A stretch of 64,000 bases of DNA from Agroathelia rolfsii. Taxonomy: Eukaryota > Basidiomycota > Agaricomycetes > Amylocorticiales > Amylocorticiaceae. This document shows, piece after piece, positions 11,253 through 22,525 of this stretch; position 1 is the first letter of the stretch; every line of letters begins with the position of its first letter. Made by a program: the position numbers and the translations under genes. The notes under the pieces are model-generated. The model did not search any database. It was not told where the DNA came from and saw only the letters and a program-made list of their open reading frames with translations. The DNA lies in the NCBI GenBank assembly GCA_018343915.1, contig JABRWF010000002.1, positions 2,728,001 to 2,792,000 on the forward strand. The letters are read 5' to 3'.

Positions 11253-14200
11253 TCAAGACAGGCACTCCAATGCCTCGATGCAAGCGTCCCATAGACATGC
11301 GTGACTGTCAGCTGGCGTTGCCTCGCGGAGACGCTTCTGCAAAGCTTGCAATACCTTCTGGGGGCTAATTCCAGGTTAATGTCAACCGTGTTGACTTCAT
11401 TGAATAATCAATGGTCGAAAGACTCACTCGATAGTACCGTATACGACATCAGCTTTATATTGAAGAGAGCCGATGGATAAGGGCCAGTTGGCCATGGTTT
11501 CGCGATCGAATATGAACGATATCATAATCTTGCTCTTGATATCATAATAGAGCATAGGGAAAGTAGCGGCGAAGCCACCTCCCGAAGGCAGCTCGTTGAT
11601 CGTTATGCGGAATTTGCAGTTCACCATTTCCAGCTGACGGCGGATGAGGGAACATGATGACCAGAAGTCTCTAATCTTTTGAGATATCTACATTATCATT
11701 AGCATAGGTTATACGAGTGCATCGACGATCTATGCGATTTACCTGCGTCGTAGTGGTCAGGTCGCCGTTGCTTTGCCTCAACTGATGCGGCGCCATTCGC
11801 AAAACGACCGTGTCAAAGCCGGGGAGTAAATCCCTAACCGCTAGCGCATTTGAGCATTTGGAAAATTCGACACGCTTTGCATTTGGCTTGAAGTCGATGC
11901 ATGGGATGAAAACGCGAAAACGGTCTGCTACTATGAATTCGAACGTATCAGGCGCGATCTTGGTCAAACGCCATCCATTGATGGACTGAAGGCGTTGCAA
12001 CTCGGCTGTGCAAGTTGTCCAGTCAGTACCCTGACAAAGAATATAGCCTTCAGTTGTTTCTGACCTTGTTTTCGAGCGACTTCAGATATAGTGCTATTTT
12101 TCGTATGATCAATTATACGCTGCGATTCCATGATAACGCTCTCGTTTTCCCGCTTTTCAACTTCCCATTCACTGATTCGCATCTCAAGCATTTCGATTTT
12201 TTGCTGACTATCATTGAGCTCTGTGCGCAGCGCCTGAACTTCAGCACTAAATGGTCTTCATTAGTACATTAAGATAGGCAAACAACGCGAAAACATACCC
12301 TTGTTCAGAAATACTGGTTTTGAGTTCGTTTAAGTAGTCTTGGTCATCTTGCTCAATAGAAGCAATGAAGGCCTGTTCTTCTTCGAGTTCGCGCATAATC
12401 TGAGCATATTCTTCACGTAAAGGTGGAAGTACTGTCTGACTTTGCTCAAGCAATCCTTGTAGGGCAGCCGCATCCTATATTCGGGCAATATTAGTAACAG
12501 AGTTCTCTGGACAAAAATCACACTTTTTTCAGGACAGTACCTTCTCGAGATCTTTGAAGCCTTTGTCTGCACTTTCGTATAGCTGTTCTACCCATTGCAA
12601 CTTCCAATCGTACCATTCCCCCTTCGCAGTTGCCTGAGCATGAGCTTTGATGAGCTTAAGCTGATGCAACAATTCAGCTTGGCCTTCTTCGTCTGCAGTA
12701 GCATACTCGCGGAACAGCTCCGGCGTCATGCGGAGTGCCTCTTCCTCAGCTTGAGAGTAATGAGCTTTGCTGCGCGCAATCCATGCCTCGAGATCATGCG
12801 CAACATGAGTATACAATTCCAGTTGTGGAGCATTGACATTCATGGCGATGCAGTAATCTGCAAGGGGGGCTGATGGTGTCTCATCTTGGGACAAGCTACT
12901 CCTACGAGGTTTTCGGGTTTGACCGTGATGGATGGAAGAACGCCGAGGCACGATGATCTCATCCATAAAGCGGATACCTGTCATCTCCAAGAATTGTTGT
13001 ATGGAGATCGATGGCTGCCGCAGAAGTGTCAGGGATAAGTACATCAAATTAAAAAAAAAATAACACCAGGCGGACCTCTTCCTCAACAGGATCTTCATGC
13101 TGCTTGCCAGCGTCTGGAAGTATTCCATCTTCTGGTGGCAGGTCGTCGGTATAAGTTGGGACATCCTCATCTTCCGGAATTACTTCAGTCTCTTGCGAAG
13201 ATGTCACTTCCGTGGTGCTGGGCTCAGGATCCTGGTATACGAATAGTCTATTGGGTTCTTCCAATGCTCCCTGCTCCCCGAGTTTCGTTGATTCAACATC
13301 TTCTGAGGGCCGATCCTTGTTCGAACTGAAGATATTCCTAGGAAGAGGTTGATGAGGATCGAACCTCGACCAAGCGTCTCCCGTACCTGGCTGAGCCATA
13401 CTAGCTCTGCCAGCCAGTTTTCTTGGCCCAGATATTGAAGGTGGGGCGGCACCACCTATGCTCTTCCTTTGAGCGAGATAGCCAGATGGACGTCTAAGCG
13501 ACAACCTTCGTGAAGATGTGGAACCAATTGTCTGACTCCCAGCTGGTCCTGGAGCGTTAGATGATCCTTTGGATGGTGATGTAGCCGGAAATGAACGCTT
13601 TTTCGAAGGGCTTGGTCCATCAGGAAGGTCATTTGGTGCTGACCGCTTTTTGGGTGAAGGTTTAGCAACAGGAGGGGCAAAGGCCGCAGAAGGTAGTTGA
13701 GGTGTAGAAGACTTTTTGGGTGACGTTGACGGCGGTAGTCGTGTAGGTTTAGGCGTGAAGGTGAACTGAAAAGGCGCGGTACCCCCGGTTTGTGGAGGCT
13801 TAGGAGCTGAGGTAGAACTCGACGTTGTTGTAGATGTAGAAGATGAGAAAACTGATGACTGCGGTTTAAAGGGAGCGCTGAACACTGTCTGACGAGAAGG
13901 TGGGGGCGGATCATTTTCTTTAGAAAATGCTATTTGTGGTTCCGATTCCGGTGGAGGAGTTGACTCAGGTGGCTCAGGTGCGTCGGAACTTGCTTCAGGG
14001 GGGCGTGTAGCGAGGTAGGGTCGGGTGAGTTCCATAGTTGATCCTTGATCAGTATTCATGGTGAAATCCTCAGCCCCAGGACTTTCTCGTCGTAAGATAT
14101 CAGTTAGATTTGTAGTTCTATCAGGATTGTCCGCAAAGCTGCTATCCTCGCTTGAAAAGCTGTCATCTTGCACAAAGAGGCCAATTGAATCTCGTGCCGT

Positions 14201-15249
14201 CTGTAAGCGGGAGACGGCATGCGTGAGCTCCATATCTTCCTCACCCTCCCCATCGTCGTCGGATGTAGCCTTGGTCAAAGGTTGATCACCCGAGTGTGTG
14301 GCTGCACGAAGAGCAAGCCAGGCAGGGTTTTCTTCAGGAGCATTGAACACGTGTCCCATTGGCACAACAATCTCCATAGAACGCGAATAATCCGACCCCG
14401 TATAATCAGAGGTCGCATCGGAGAAGCTTGTAGACCGATTGAAGTCTTCCTCGTCAGGGCCAGGAATAGCGACCTCAGAAAGCGGAAGCCCTGTTCCAGG
14501 AGGCGCAGAGCTGGATCGGCGGCGTGCAGATCGAGATGGCATTACATCGTCTAGTTCCATGCTCATGTCTTCTTCTGCGTAGTCTTCATCGTCATCGTTG
14601 AGAATGTCACTGAGTCGCGGTGGCTTGCTAACATACGTGGACAACCCAATGGCCTGCGTCTCGTCCATATCTATTTCCATAGATACCTCTCCTAGCGACT
14701 GGCGGATGGAGCTTCTGCGACCACGCACGACACCCGGATACTGATTTTCATTGCTGATCTGTGGAGGGGCTGTGCCTAGACCAGATGTTAATGTTCGTTG
14801 TTTGTAATTCTGTCAGCGACTCACTTTCCGCAGGGGAATTGTGCTCGTCGGATTGAGGACTCTCGATACCAAATCGACTTGACCTTCGCCGTCTATCTTT
14901 ATCCTTATGAAAGAACCGCACGACCTGCGTCTCTGCAAAGCTCACGCGTCTGTTCAAAGCCTTGCGTGCGTCTGTGCTATCATTTTGCGAAGATTCCATT
15001 GAGTCTGGATCGTCTGTATCTTTCATGGGAAACATCTTCAATATGCTTTTCCGTGGGCCCTATAGTTTATTTAGCATACATAGTAAACATGACAAAGACC
15101 GCCGCATAGCGCACGCGAGATAGTCGGGCCCTAGAGGCAGGACTCAGAATTTCAGGGACCATGCTTTGTGCTCGGCGCCTTGTCGAAGGCCTGGCACCAT
15201 GATCCGGGATAGCTATAGATTTCCTCCTATTAGGAGAAGTTTGTGACAT
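11253..15249 (-). CDS. SPC7: Kinetochore scaffold Spc7/Spc105 (KNL1)
   Basis: KNL1 is the outer-kinetochore scaffold that binds microtubules, PP1 and, through phosphorylated MELT repeats, the Bub3-Bub1 checkpoint proteins. The N-terminal half is disordered and contains KSILK (15036-15050) and RRVSFAE (RVSF at 14937-14948), the two PP1-docking motifs, and two exact MELT repeats (about 14216-14233 and 14017-14034) plus MEL/MEI-like variants. The C-terminal half is the Spc7 kinetochore domain: PSISIQQFLEMTGIRFMDE, LADYCIAMNVNAPQLELY, then a coiled coil and a RWD-like region (VNCKFRITINELPSGGG) ending IEALECLS. About eight exons. The start MSQTSPNRRKS (15249) is chosen; an in-frame ATG at 15309 would add 20 residues. 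It is divergent from kinesin-6, with a 320-nt shared promoter. Confidence 0.92.
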
Positions 15250-15569
15250 AGTCGGGTCGTGAGTTGTATAGGATAACAAGCCAAGAAGACCTGCAGATGG
15301 GGTTGCCAATGAGTCTGTTTAAGTGGAACGGAAGTAAAGTGGGCGTCTGTGTATCGCGGTCACGTTGACGCGTTCAAGTCAGATGACCTGACAATGCTGC
15401 ACGTGCCATGTGCTCGTCACGAGACCAGAAAGTAACCACGCGCCCACGTGAGAGACGGCTCTGCGCCACAACGGCGTCCAGGGTCTGAGTCTAAACGCGC
15501 ATCCGAGTCTGTCTTGTCTTTGTCCACATCTTATACACACGACATCCTTCTTGGATACTATATATTAAG
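15250..15569. promoter_or_regulatory. Bidirectional promoter of SPC7 and kinesin-6 with an MCB site
   Basis: The 320 nt between the two start codons contain one exact MluI cell-cycle box, ACGCGT, at 15368-15373, and near-matches ACGCGC around 15438 and 15494. Two CACGTG palindromes sit near 15400 and 15445. In fungi ACGCGT is bound by the MBF factor to drive G1/S transcription. Sites are seen directly; joint cell-cycle control of the two mitotic genes is inferred. Confidence 0.6.
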
Positions 15570-18500
15570 ATGGCTAGTCAATCCAAATCTACGACAACCC
15601 GCTCGACCAGATCGAGGACAGCAAAGGCTGACGAACAAGCACCCGCTCCAAGTCTTCCACCTGCTAAAGGAAGAACAGCCAGAGCAAAAACCCCATCTAC
15701 GGCTGGACCTCCTACTAAGCCTGCTCCAGGGAAAAGAGTTGTCTCGAAGCCACCTAGCAGGGAGATCAAGCATGACTCCGAGCCTAGTCGTCCTGCATCT
15801 CGCAAGGCAGGATCCATACTACAAGCAATCGTTGATGTCGATCGGGAGCCTATTACAGCGAGTTCCTTGTCTTGACACTTGCTTGCTAACTTATTCATGT
15901 TACTATTAGGCATACTTACGAATACGACCACGTTTAGGCAGCGAGCAAGACTCGTCTCCCTACTTGGAACCCCTGTCTGACACCTCTGTTCGAATGACGG
16001 ATCCCTCTGCCCATTCTCAGATCTCTCAACCCAATCGATATCGCCCTTCTGTACCACCTTCCTCCTCTACATATATATTCTCTCATGTCTTTGATCCTTT
16101 AACCTCTCAATCGGACTTCTTCACTCGAACGACATTGCCACTCGTATCTGATTTGCTTTCCGGGCAGAGCTCATTACTGTTCACTTACGGTGTAACCAAC
16201 TCTGGTAAGACGTATACAATACAAGGAAGCAGTAGCGAAGGCAGTGCTGGTATCCTTCCCCGGACACTGGATGTCATTTTCAATAGTATTGACGGCCTGC
16301 AAAGTGATGGTCGGGTAAGAGCCTCCTTCTGAAGCAAATCTTTGATTCTAAATTATAGGTGCAGTACCGCCCAGTAAGGCTTTGTGGTATAGAGCCCGTA
16401 GACACACAGGAGCCTTCAATCGCAGACAACGATGTTATCTCACAGCCTGGCTTGGCCGAAATCTTATCGGAAGAAACACTGGCTACTTCAGCCGATGCCG
16501 ATCACACTGTTCTCAAAGTGGATAGAAACTACGAATATGGTGTTTGGGTTTCTTACGCTGAAGTATACAATGAAAAGGCCTATGATTTATTAGAAACGGT
16601 CAACAGCACCGTTGCAGAAGGGTCCCAGCCTTTGTTACTCACGCGAAAGGCATTAGCCGTTAAATCTTCACCGCCATCAGATTCTGAAAATGGCGAAGGG
16701 AGGTATATTGCAGGCTTGAAGCATGTTCGCGTAACATCATCCGCGCAAGCCAAGGCCATAGTAAGCCTTGGGCAGGCTCATCGTCGGGTCTTTGGCACGC
16801 TCGCAAATAGCGTGAGTAGCCGTAGTCATGGCTTGGTAACTATCAAGTTGGTACGTGGCCACCGTGGGGAGCGTGATGTGAGTAGTCTGGTCGCAGCATG
16901 GTATGAATTGAACCTGCTAACATTGCGCATTAGGACCCTACCGCGCTGCAAGTCTCTCGCCTAACCCTTGTTGATCTTGCCGGCTCTGAGAGAACCAAGC
17001 ACACACAAACTACAGGCGACAGATTGCGCGAGGCCGGTAATATCAATAAGTCGCTTATGGTCCTTGGACAATGCATGGAGGTCATGCGTAACAACCAACG
17101 TCGAGTCGCACAAATCCTTAATAGCTTCAATAAAGAGCGTGCTGACACTCGTGAGGTCAAAAAGGCCATAGTACCTTTCCGTCATAGTCGACTCACCGAA
17201 GTTTTGATGGACTACTTCGTCAGTGACGGTAGAGTCGTAAGCCATTACCCCCTTCCGATCATGTCCTGTTATAAATATATACTATTTAGGTCATGATCGT
17301 CAACATCAACCCTTACGACACAGGTTATGACGAGAACTCTCATGTGATGAAGTTCTCTGCGTTAGCAAGGGAGATTTACACAACACCAGTGGCTGCTCCC
17401 ATGCAACGCGTCCCATCGCCTACGAAGCCCTCTGCAGCTTCCAAGAAGGCCGCTTTACCCACATCCAAGACCTCACGGGGATCTGAACCTATTCCTCATC
17501 GTCGCAAAGTCACTGTTTCTATGGGAGGTCCAGGCAAAAAATTCAGTGAAACTCATTTGGAAGTGTTAGAAGGTTTGTTCTATTTAGTTGCGAAGGGTTC
17601 CGAATTTTCTTGCTGAATTCTAGCCCATCTACAGAGGATGAAGATGCCAGCGATCTTGATGATTCTGATATTCCCATTAATCCTCTTGTTGACGCTCTCT
17701 TTGATGAAGTCGAGGACCTCCGACTGCAGGTTGGCGATTCACGTCTGAGCATTTATCAATGTTGCTCATTATTTATTGATAGTTATACGAAGCACGGCTG
17801 GTCACTGCTGATGCGGAAGAAAAGACACGACGTGATGTCATGGAGATGATGCAAGAACGTATGAACAATATGGAACAGATGTATCTTAAACGATTGGCAC
17901 TCGAGGTAGACTATTGCATTCTTAACATGTTTCTTTCGCATTGATTTGGCTTGTGCAGCGCGAACAAAGTGAACGGAAGGCGGATGCCAAGATTGATCTA
18001 CTTCAGAAGACTGGTATATTCGCCAGTCCCATGAAAGGACAGCAGCGGACCCATGCCGAGGATGATGATGACGAAGAGATGGCCGATGTTGAGGCGAGTT
18101 TGGTATGACTTATTCAGATTCATTAATACGCCCTACAACAATAGGCTGATTCTTTATAGATCGCTCCAGGTGAAGGCTCTTCAGAAGACTCCATGGCGAT
18201 TGATGATGACCACTCCCCCTCGGAAGCTGCTACTTCGCCATCGCCACTAGCCAGGAAGATTCAAAGATCAAAATTCCCGTCTACTCAGGCAAAGCGCACT
18301 GCTGAGCCCCATGAGCATGACTCGAATGCGGAGGAAGGATCATCGAATCCAGGGTCGGACGAAGAAGAGTCGGATGGTGAGGATGGTGAGGATGAGGAAG
18401 GTGAGGAAAATGAAGAGGAAGAAGAGGAAGAGGAAGATAGCGATGAGACAGAGTCCGACGAAGAAGCCACCGGGAGTGAGTTCAACGTCGACGAGAGTGA

Positions 18501-19052
18501 AGAAGGCGAAAGCGAAGACGATTATATCCCGAAGCGTAGAAGCAGTGGCGGTACAAAGTCCCTGTCTGGTAAAGGTCTAAGTCATGGTGCAAATACAACG
18601 CCCAAATCGAAAGCGAAAGCCCAATCGTCGGAAACCAAGAAACCACCACGGATCTTGTCTGGAGCCGCAATTGCACCCAACGCGAGGGATTCAAAACGTC
18701 ACTTTGGTCGTGGTGACATGAATCACATTGAACGGGACATTGCGGAACTGGCAGTAGATGATGATGACATGAACGATGACTCGTTGGTCATCCTACCCAA
18801 CAAGGGTGCCCCTAAACCTCCGGCCCAAGCTGATGGCGAGCCAAGTAGTGTCAGTGTGTCCAATGATAATGGGGCAAAGAAAAAGAAGAGGTGTGTTGTG
18901 AAATGTCCTTTGTCACGGGCTTATAATCTAATACATATATTAGACAACTTGGGAAGAATGCCGTCGTCAACGAGGAAGAGATCGTTAGAGCAACAGAGAG
19001 AGCATCCCGGGGACAGGCTCAGAATCGCATAAGGAGATTGACGCAGAAATAA
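15570..19052 (+). CDS. Kinesin-6 family motor (KIF20/KIF23, Klp9-like)
   Basis: An N-terminal motor that should act on the anaphase spindle midzone. After a basic N-terminal extension of about 95 residues the motor starts with PITAYLRIRPRLG. The P-loop GVTNSGKT (16189-16212) has the Asn typical of the KIF20 branch; switch I is NSVSSRSHGL and switch II is LTLVDLAGSERTKH. A long insertion between the P-loop region and YGVWVSYAEVYNEKAYDLL matches the kinesin-6 loop-6 insert. After the motor (ending about FSALARE) come a basic linker, a short coiled coil (MMQERMNNMEQMYLKRL) and a very acidic Glu/Asp tail around 18350-18520. The true last exon uses an intron ending at about 18941 and stops at 19052 (IRRLTQK). 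Intron 1 seems to use a GC donor at 15858. It is convergent with RINT1. Confidence 0.9.
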
Positions 19053-19108
19053 TAAAGGAATAATTCACACTTGATTAGCCCTTCATACATGACACAATCA
19101 GTAATATT

Positions 19109-22100
19109 TCAATACTCGCAATCCTCCCTAGCCCTTAATGCTCTCCTTATGTTGTCCCTACTTGTCTCTATCACCCCTACTGTTTCCGCTAACGTATTAT
19201 GCCACTCTGCATCCTGTATCCTTTCATCGAATGTAGCGTTCTCGACCTTTTCCCATGCTTCACCCTGAAGAGCCACGACTTTGACCACTTCCAAGAGTTC
19301 TGTCCAAGGAGCCTCGGCCTTGCTGGTAGATACGCCCAATGCGGTCTGGCAACTCTGAACCCAGAGCAACGCTTCTGTAAGCAAGACTTCGCCATCCTTG
19401 GGCGAGAGCTGTCCTCGTCCACGATAGAGAACAGAGCGCTGTGCGATATGTTCCGCTATTTTGGAAGCAATGCGACGATAGAGTATTGTGACTGTTGCTA
19501 CTGGAAGGAACGAGCGCAAATACGAGAGGTGAGAGGTAAGGAGCGATATAGAGGGCAGTAGAGTCTGCGATAAACCACTCTCATCCTCTAGCACCCTTAA
19601 ATTGTGGCATTTTAATAAAAAATATGTTTTCTGAGAGTGAAATAAAACATACTGGCGAGGGGGTGCATTGAGATGCTTCTTCAACTCGATCTCTACCTCC
19701 GCACAAATTTGATGAACTATGATATTTTCCGCACGATTGATTAGCTTGCCGTATTGCATGACAAGCTCCTCGAAAATAGTGTCTTCTGGAATACTCGAAT
19801 CATCCAGCTTGGTTGGATCGGGCAAAGAAGGGTGTTCTTCAGCACGAGAACGTAAAGATGCTCGTCGATTGATCTCTGTCCATAACTCGAGGAAAAACTA
19901 CAAGAATATGAATAAACATGAAAACAGTGTGAGAATAGCCTTTGCTAACTGACCACATCGTCACCCCATGCGTCCATAGCGGCTGCAACGTATCGAGCAC
20001 TGAGCAAAGCCTTACATAGCCTTTGAGTACCTTCTGTTCCACTAGTCAACCGCCGAGTGTCGAACTGCGCCCCTGATTCGGTAACAGTTAATCCAGCCGT
20101 GAGGGCACCAGGAACTACGCGTGCAAGCGAGGAGGCTAAAGTTTCAAAAGCATCTAATGAGGTTGAGATACGGGAATGATAAAATTCCAGCAACGGGAGC
20201 TGCACGGTGATGAGGAAACGTGTGCGATGGTTGAATTGGGGCAAAGGCGAATAGCGGTCTGAGAGAAAAATAGGTCAGATGGGATACTAATCTAAATGAG
20301 GACCATGATGTTGACGTACCGGTCACTTGTTCAACCAGAGCCACTAGTTTTCGCCCAGAATTGGTTGGAGTAATGTCAGTTGTTGAAAATCCCTCGCCGA
20401 CCCCATCATCATTAGCAATAAGCCAAGCGTCAGGAGAGCTTATGATATCGTTGTACTGTTCATCCGCAACTGTAATGCCCGACATTTCAAATAGGTTCCC
20501 GTGAAGAAATAGACTAAAAAAAAGGAAAAGGAAAGCGTACATTTCCTCTCCGCTTCCACCCATGCTTCGAACCAGTCCTTTTGTCCCAAGATAATGTCAC
20601 TAATACCGGCCCAGTTCTCATCTGTCTTCTTAGCACTAGTCCCGCTCAAGGAGAAACCGCCTTCGGTAATGGCAGAATCGAAAGAGAGTGCCTGATAAAT
20701 CGTATGTGCAAGTAACGCTGTCTGTTCGAGAAGCTGAGGGACTGAACGGCGCAACTTGCGTCCCAGCAGAGGAAAGAGAAGATACGTAAACTCATGCTAC
20801 ACATGTATGTATTAGAAAAATCAGTGTAAAAGCGACATGAAGCATACCAGGGAGTTGATGTTTCGATATTCCGGTTTTTGATTTAGCAAACGTTGAATAA
20901 TAATTTCCATGAAATTCCGGTGATCATGTACAACGTTCAAAACGTGGGTCATATACCACTCGGGCTGTAATGGAATGAGTTAAGAAGTCAATTAACGGGA
21001 ACATTCATTGATTACTTTATCAAGCCTGTTTGTCTGACGTGCACCCTCGAAATGATACTTGAAACGCAGAGCAATTGGCTGTATAAGAGATTGAATGGGG
21101 TATATTCCTTCTTGGACCGATTGTTCAGAATTGGATGAGTTTATTTGCGCTCCCCTAGGAGAGAACATTGAGCACCAGAATTTAGAGAATGAAACGGTAG
21201 GAATCGTACAAGCTTTGCAGCTGTAGTAGGTTATCGAATGCGGCTTCGAACGCTTTCCGATCGCTTGGAAGGGCGGCTGTGTAGTCTACAGGGCGTGGCC
21301 ATCCAAGCTTTTCTACTGCAGCGAGAAGAGGTCTATTCAAAAATTCGGTAAATTGTCCAAGCGGATGGATACGACCGAACGAACGTACTCCTGCAACGTA
21401 TTCTTGATTTGAACCCATGTTCTATCCCGAACGCTCTCGATGAAACTGGTTATCCCCAAGTTCTGGTGTCCAGATGCATCCTCGACTTGCAATGTGGACT
21501 CCTTAACTTTGGACAAGAAAGTAAGTAAATCCACATAGTTTTGCAGTGCAGCTTTAGTTATGGGGATGGGGGCCATCCGCACTCGCTCAACCGCTTCTTC
21601 GCTATAGCAATGTGTTTTGAGCACACGTAACAATTAATGAGGGCCTTTTAAGTACCTAAGTTTTAGGGCGTGGTGTATCAGCTGCACGTAGCTTTTTGTT
21701 CCTTCAACATCCTTCAGTTTGCGATGCAGAGCCTCGAGGTCCTCTAGTAATGTAGGCTGTTGCTCTTGTTCAGATAAGCTTGACAGAAGCTCATCGGACA
21801 AATAGGATAGCTCATCGGCTAATGAGTGTCTCAGCAGCGATAGCTCTTGAGCAGAATTTATTCGGGATTGGACTGAATCTCGTGTTTGCTTGACCAGTGA
21901 GTCCACTCTTTCTTGGGATTGAAATAGCTGTACTACGAATAGCTTGCTCAGCCACGGTATTATACGTTGGACTCTGCATGCGCACGTTGGATTGTAGCTG
22001 TTCAGATTGCTCGCGCGCCTGCCGCAGAGCTGATTCGAGGCTTGACAATGTTTCGAATGTAGGAAAGTTGGCATCTAAGAACTCCAGTGCTTGAGCTTGG

Positions 22101-22165
22101 GATATTTGCATGTCTGAAGGTGACAGTAGTCCTTTGATTTGCGAAGTCGACATAGTTATCCGCAA
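19109..22165 (-). CDS. RINT1/Tip20 family vesicle-tethering protein (Dsl1 complex)
   Basis: A subunit of the Dsl1/NRZ tethering complex that captures Golgi-derived COPI vesicles at the ER. The N-terminus (MSTSQIKGLLSPSDMQ, then a Q/E-rich coiled coil beginning ALRQAREQSEQLQSNV) is typical. The middle contains LVQKVERVRM-like helices (the exon near 21337-21633) and the C-terminal helical bundle includes EDTIFEELVMQYGKLINRAE and VEIELKKHLNAP. The stop lies at 19109 after RALRAREDCEY. About nine exons with short introns; an intron near 21630-21655 and another near 20500-20540 are clear. The first ATG is at 22165, but MSTSQIKG at 22153 is an equally good start. No transmembrane segment, as expected. 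It is convergent with the kinesin, with only 56 nt between stop codons. Confidence 0.85.
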
Positions 22166-22201
22166 GCAAGTGTGGATGTTAAGTGTAGCAGTACTAGTTG
22201 T

Positions 22202-22208
22202 TTATATA
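22202..22208 (-). promoter_or_regulatory. TATA-like element upstream of RINT1
   Basis: On the minus strand TATATAA lies about 37-50 nt before the two candidate ATGs of the RINT1 gene. It is an exact TATA consensus, but the short spacing means the 5' UTR would be very short if it is used. Confidence 0.35.
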
Positions 22209-22525
22209 CACTTCCTTAGTACCGTAGTCCGCTGACACCTGCTTCAAGTTGTCCAAGTATACGTAGCTGCACCGCCACCACTGATCATGGCGTATGCAAA
22301 CACTTCAGTTAACTTCTTTACTGCCAGTGGCAAGTTCTCCGTGACACTCGTTCAAGTTTCAATCCTCGAGTTGGGGGTGTCTTCTACTAGCATTGAGGCT
22401 ACCTGGGAAAATCTTATTTGGCCAGAACCGATTATGATTATACATGTATTAATATGACTAAGTCTTCCTTACTGCTCACGGAGTTGATGCCAATGATGGC
22501 GGAACAATATTGAGATACGCATAAG

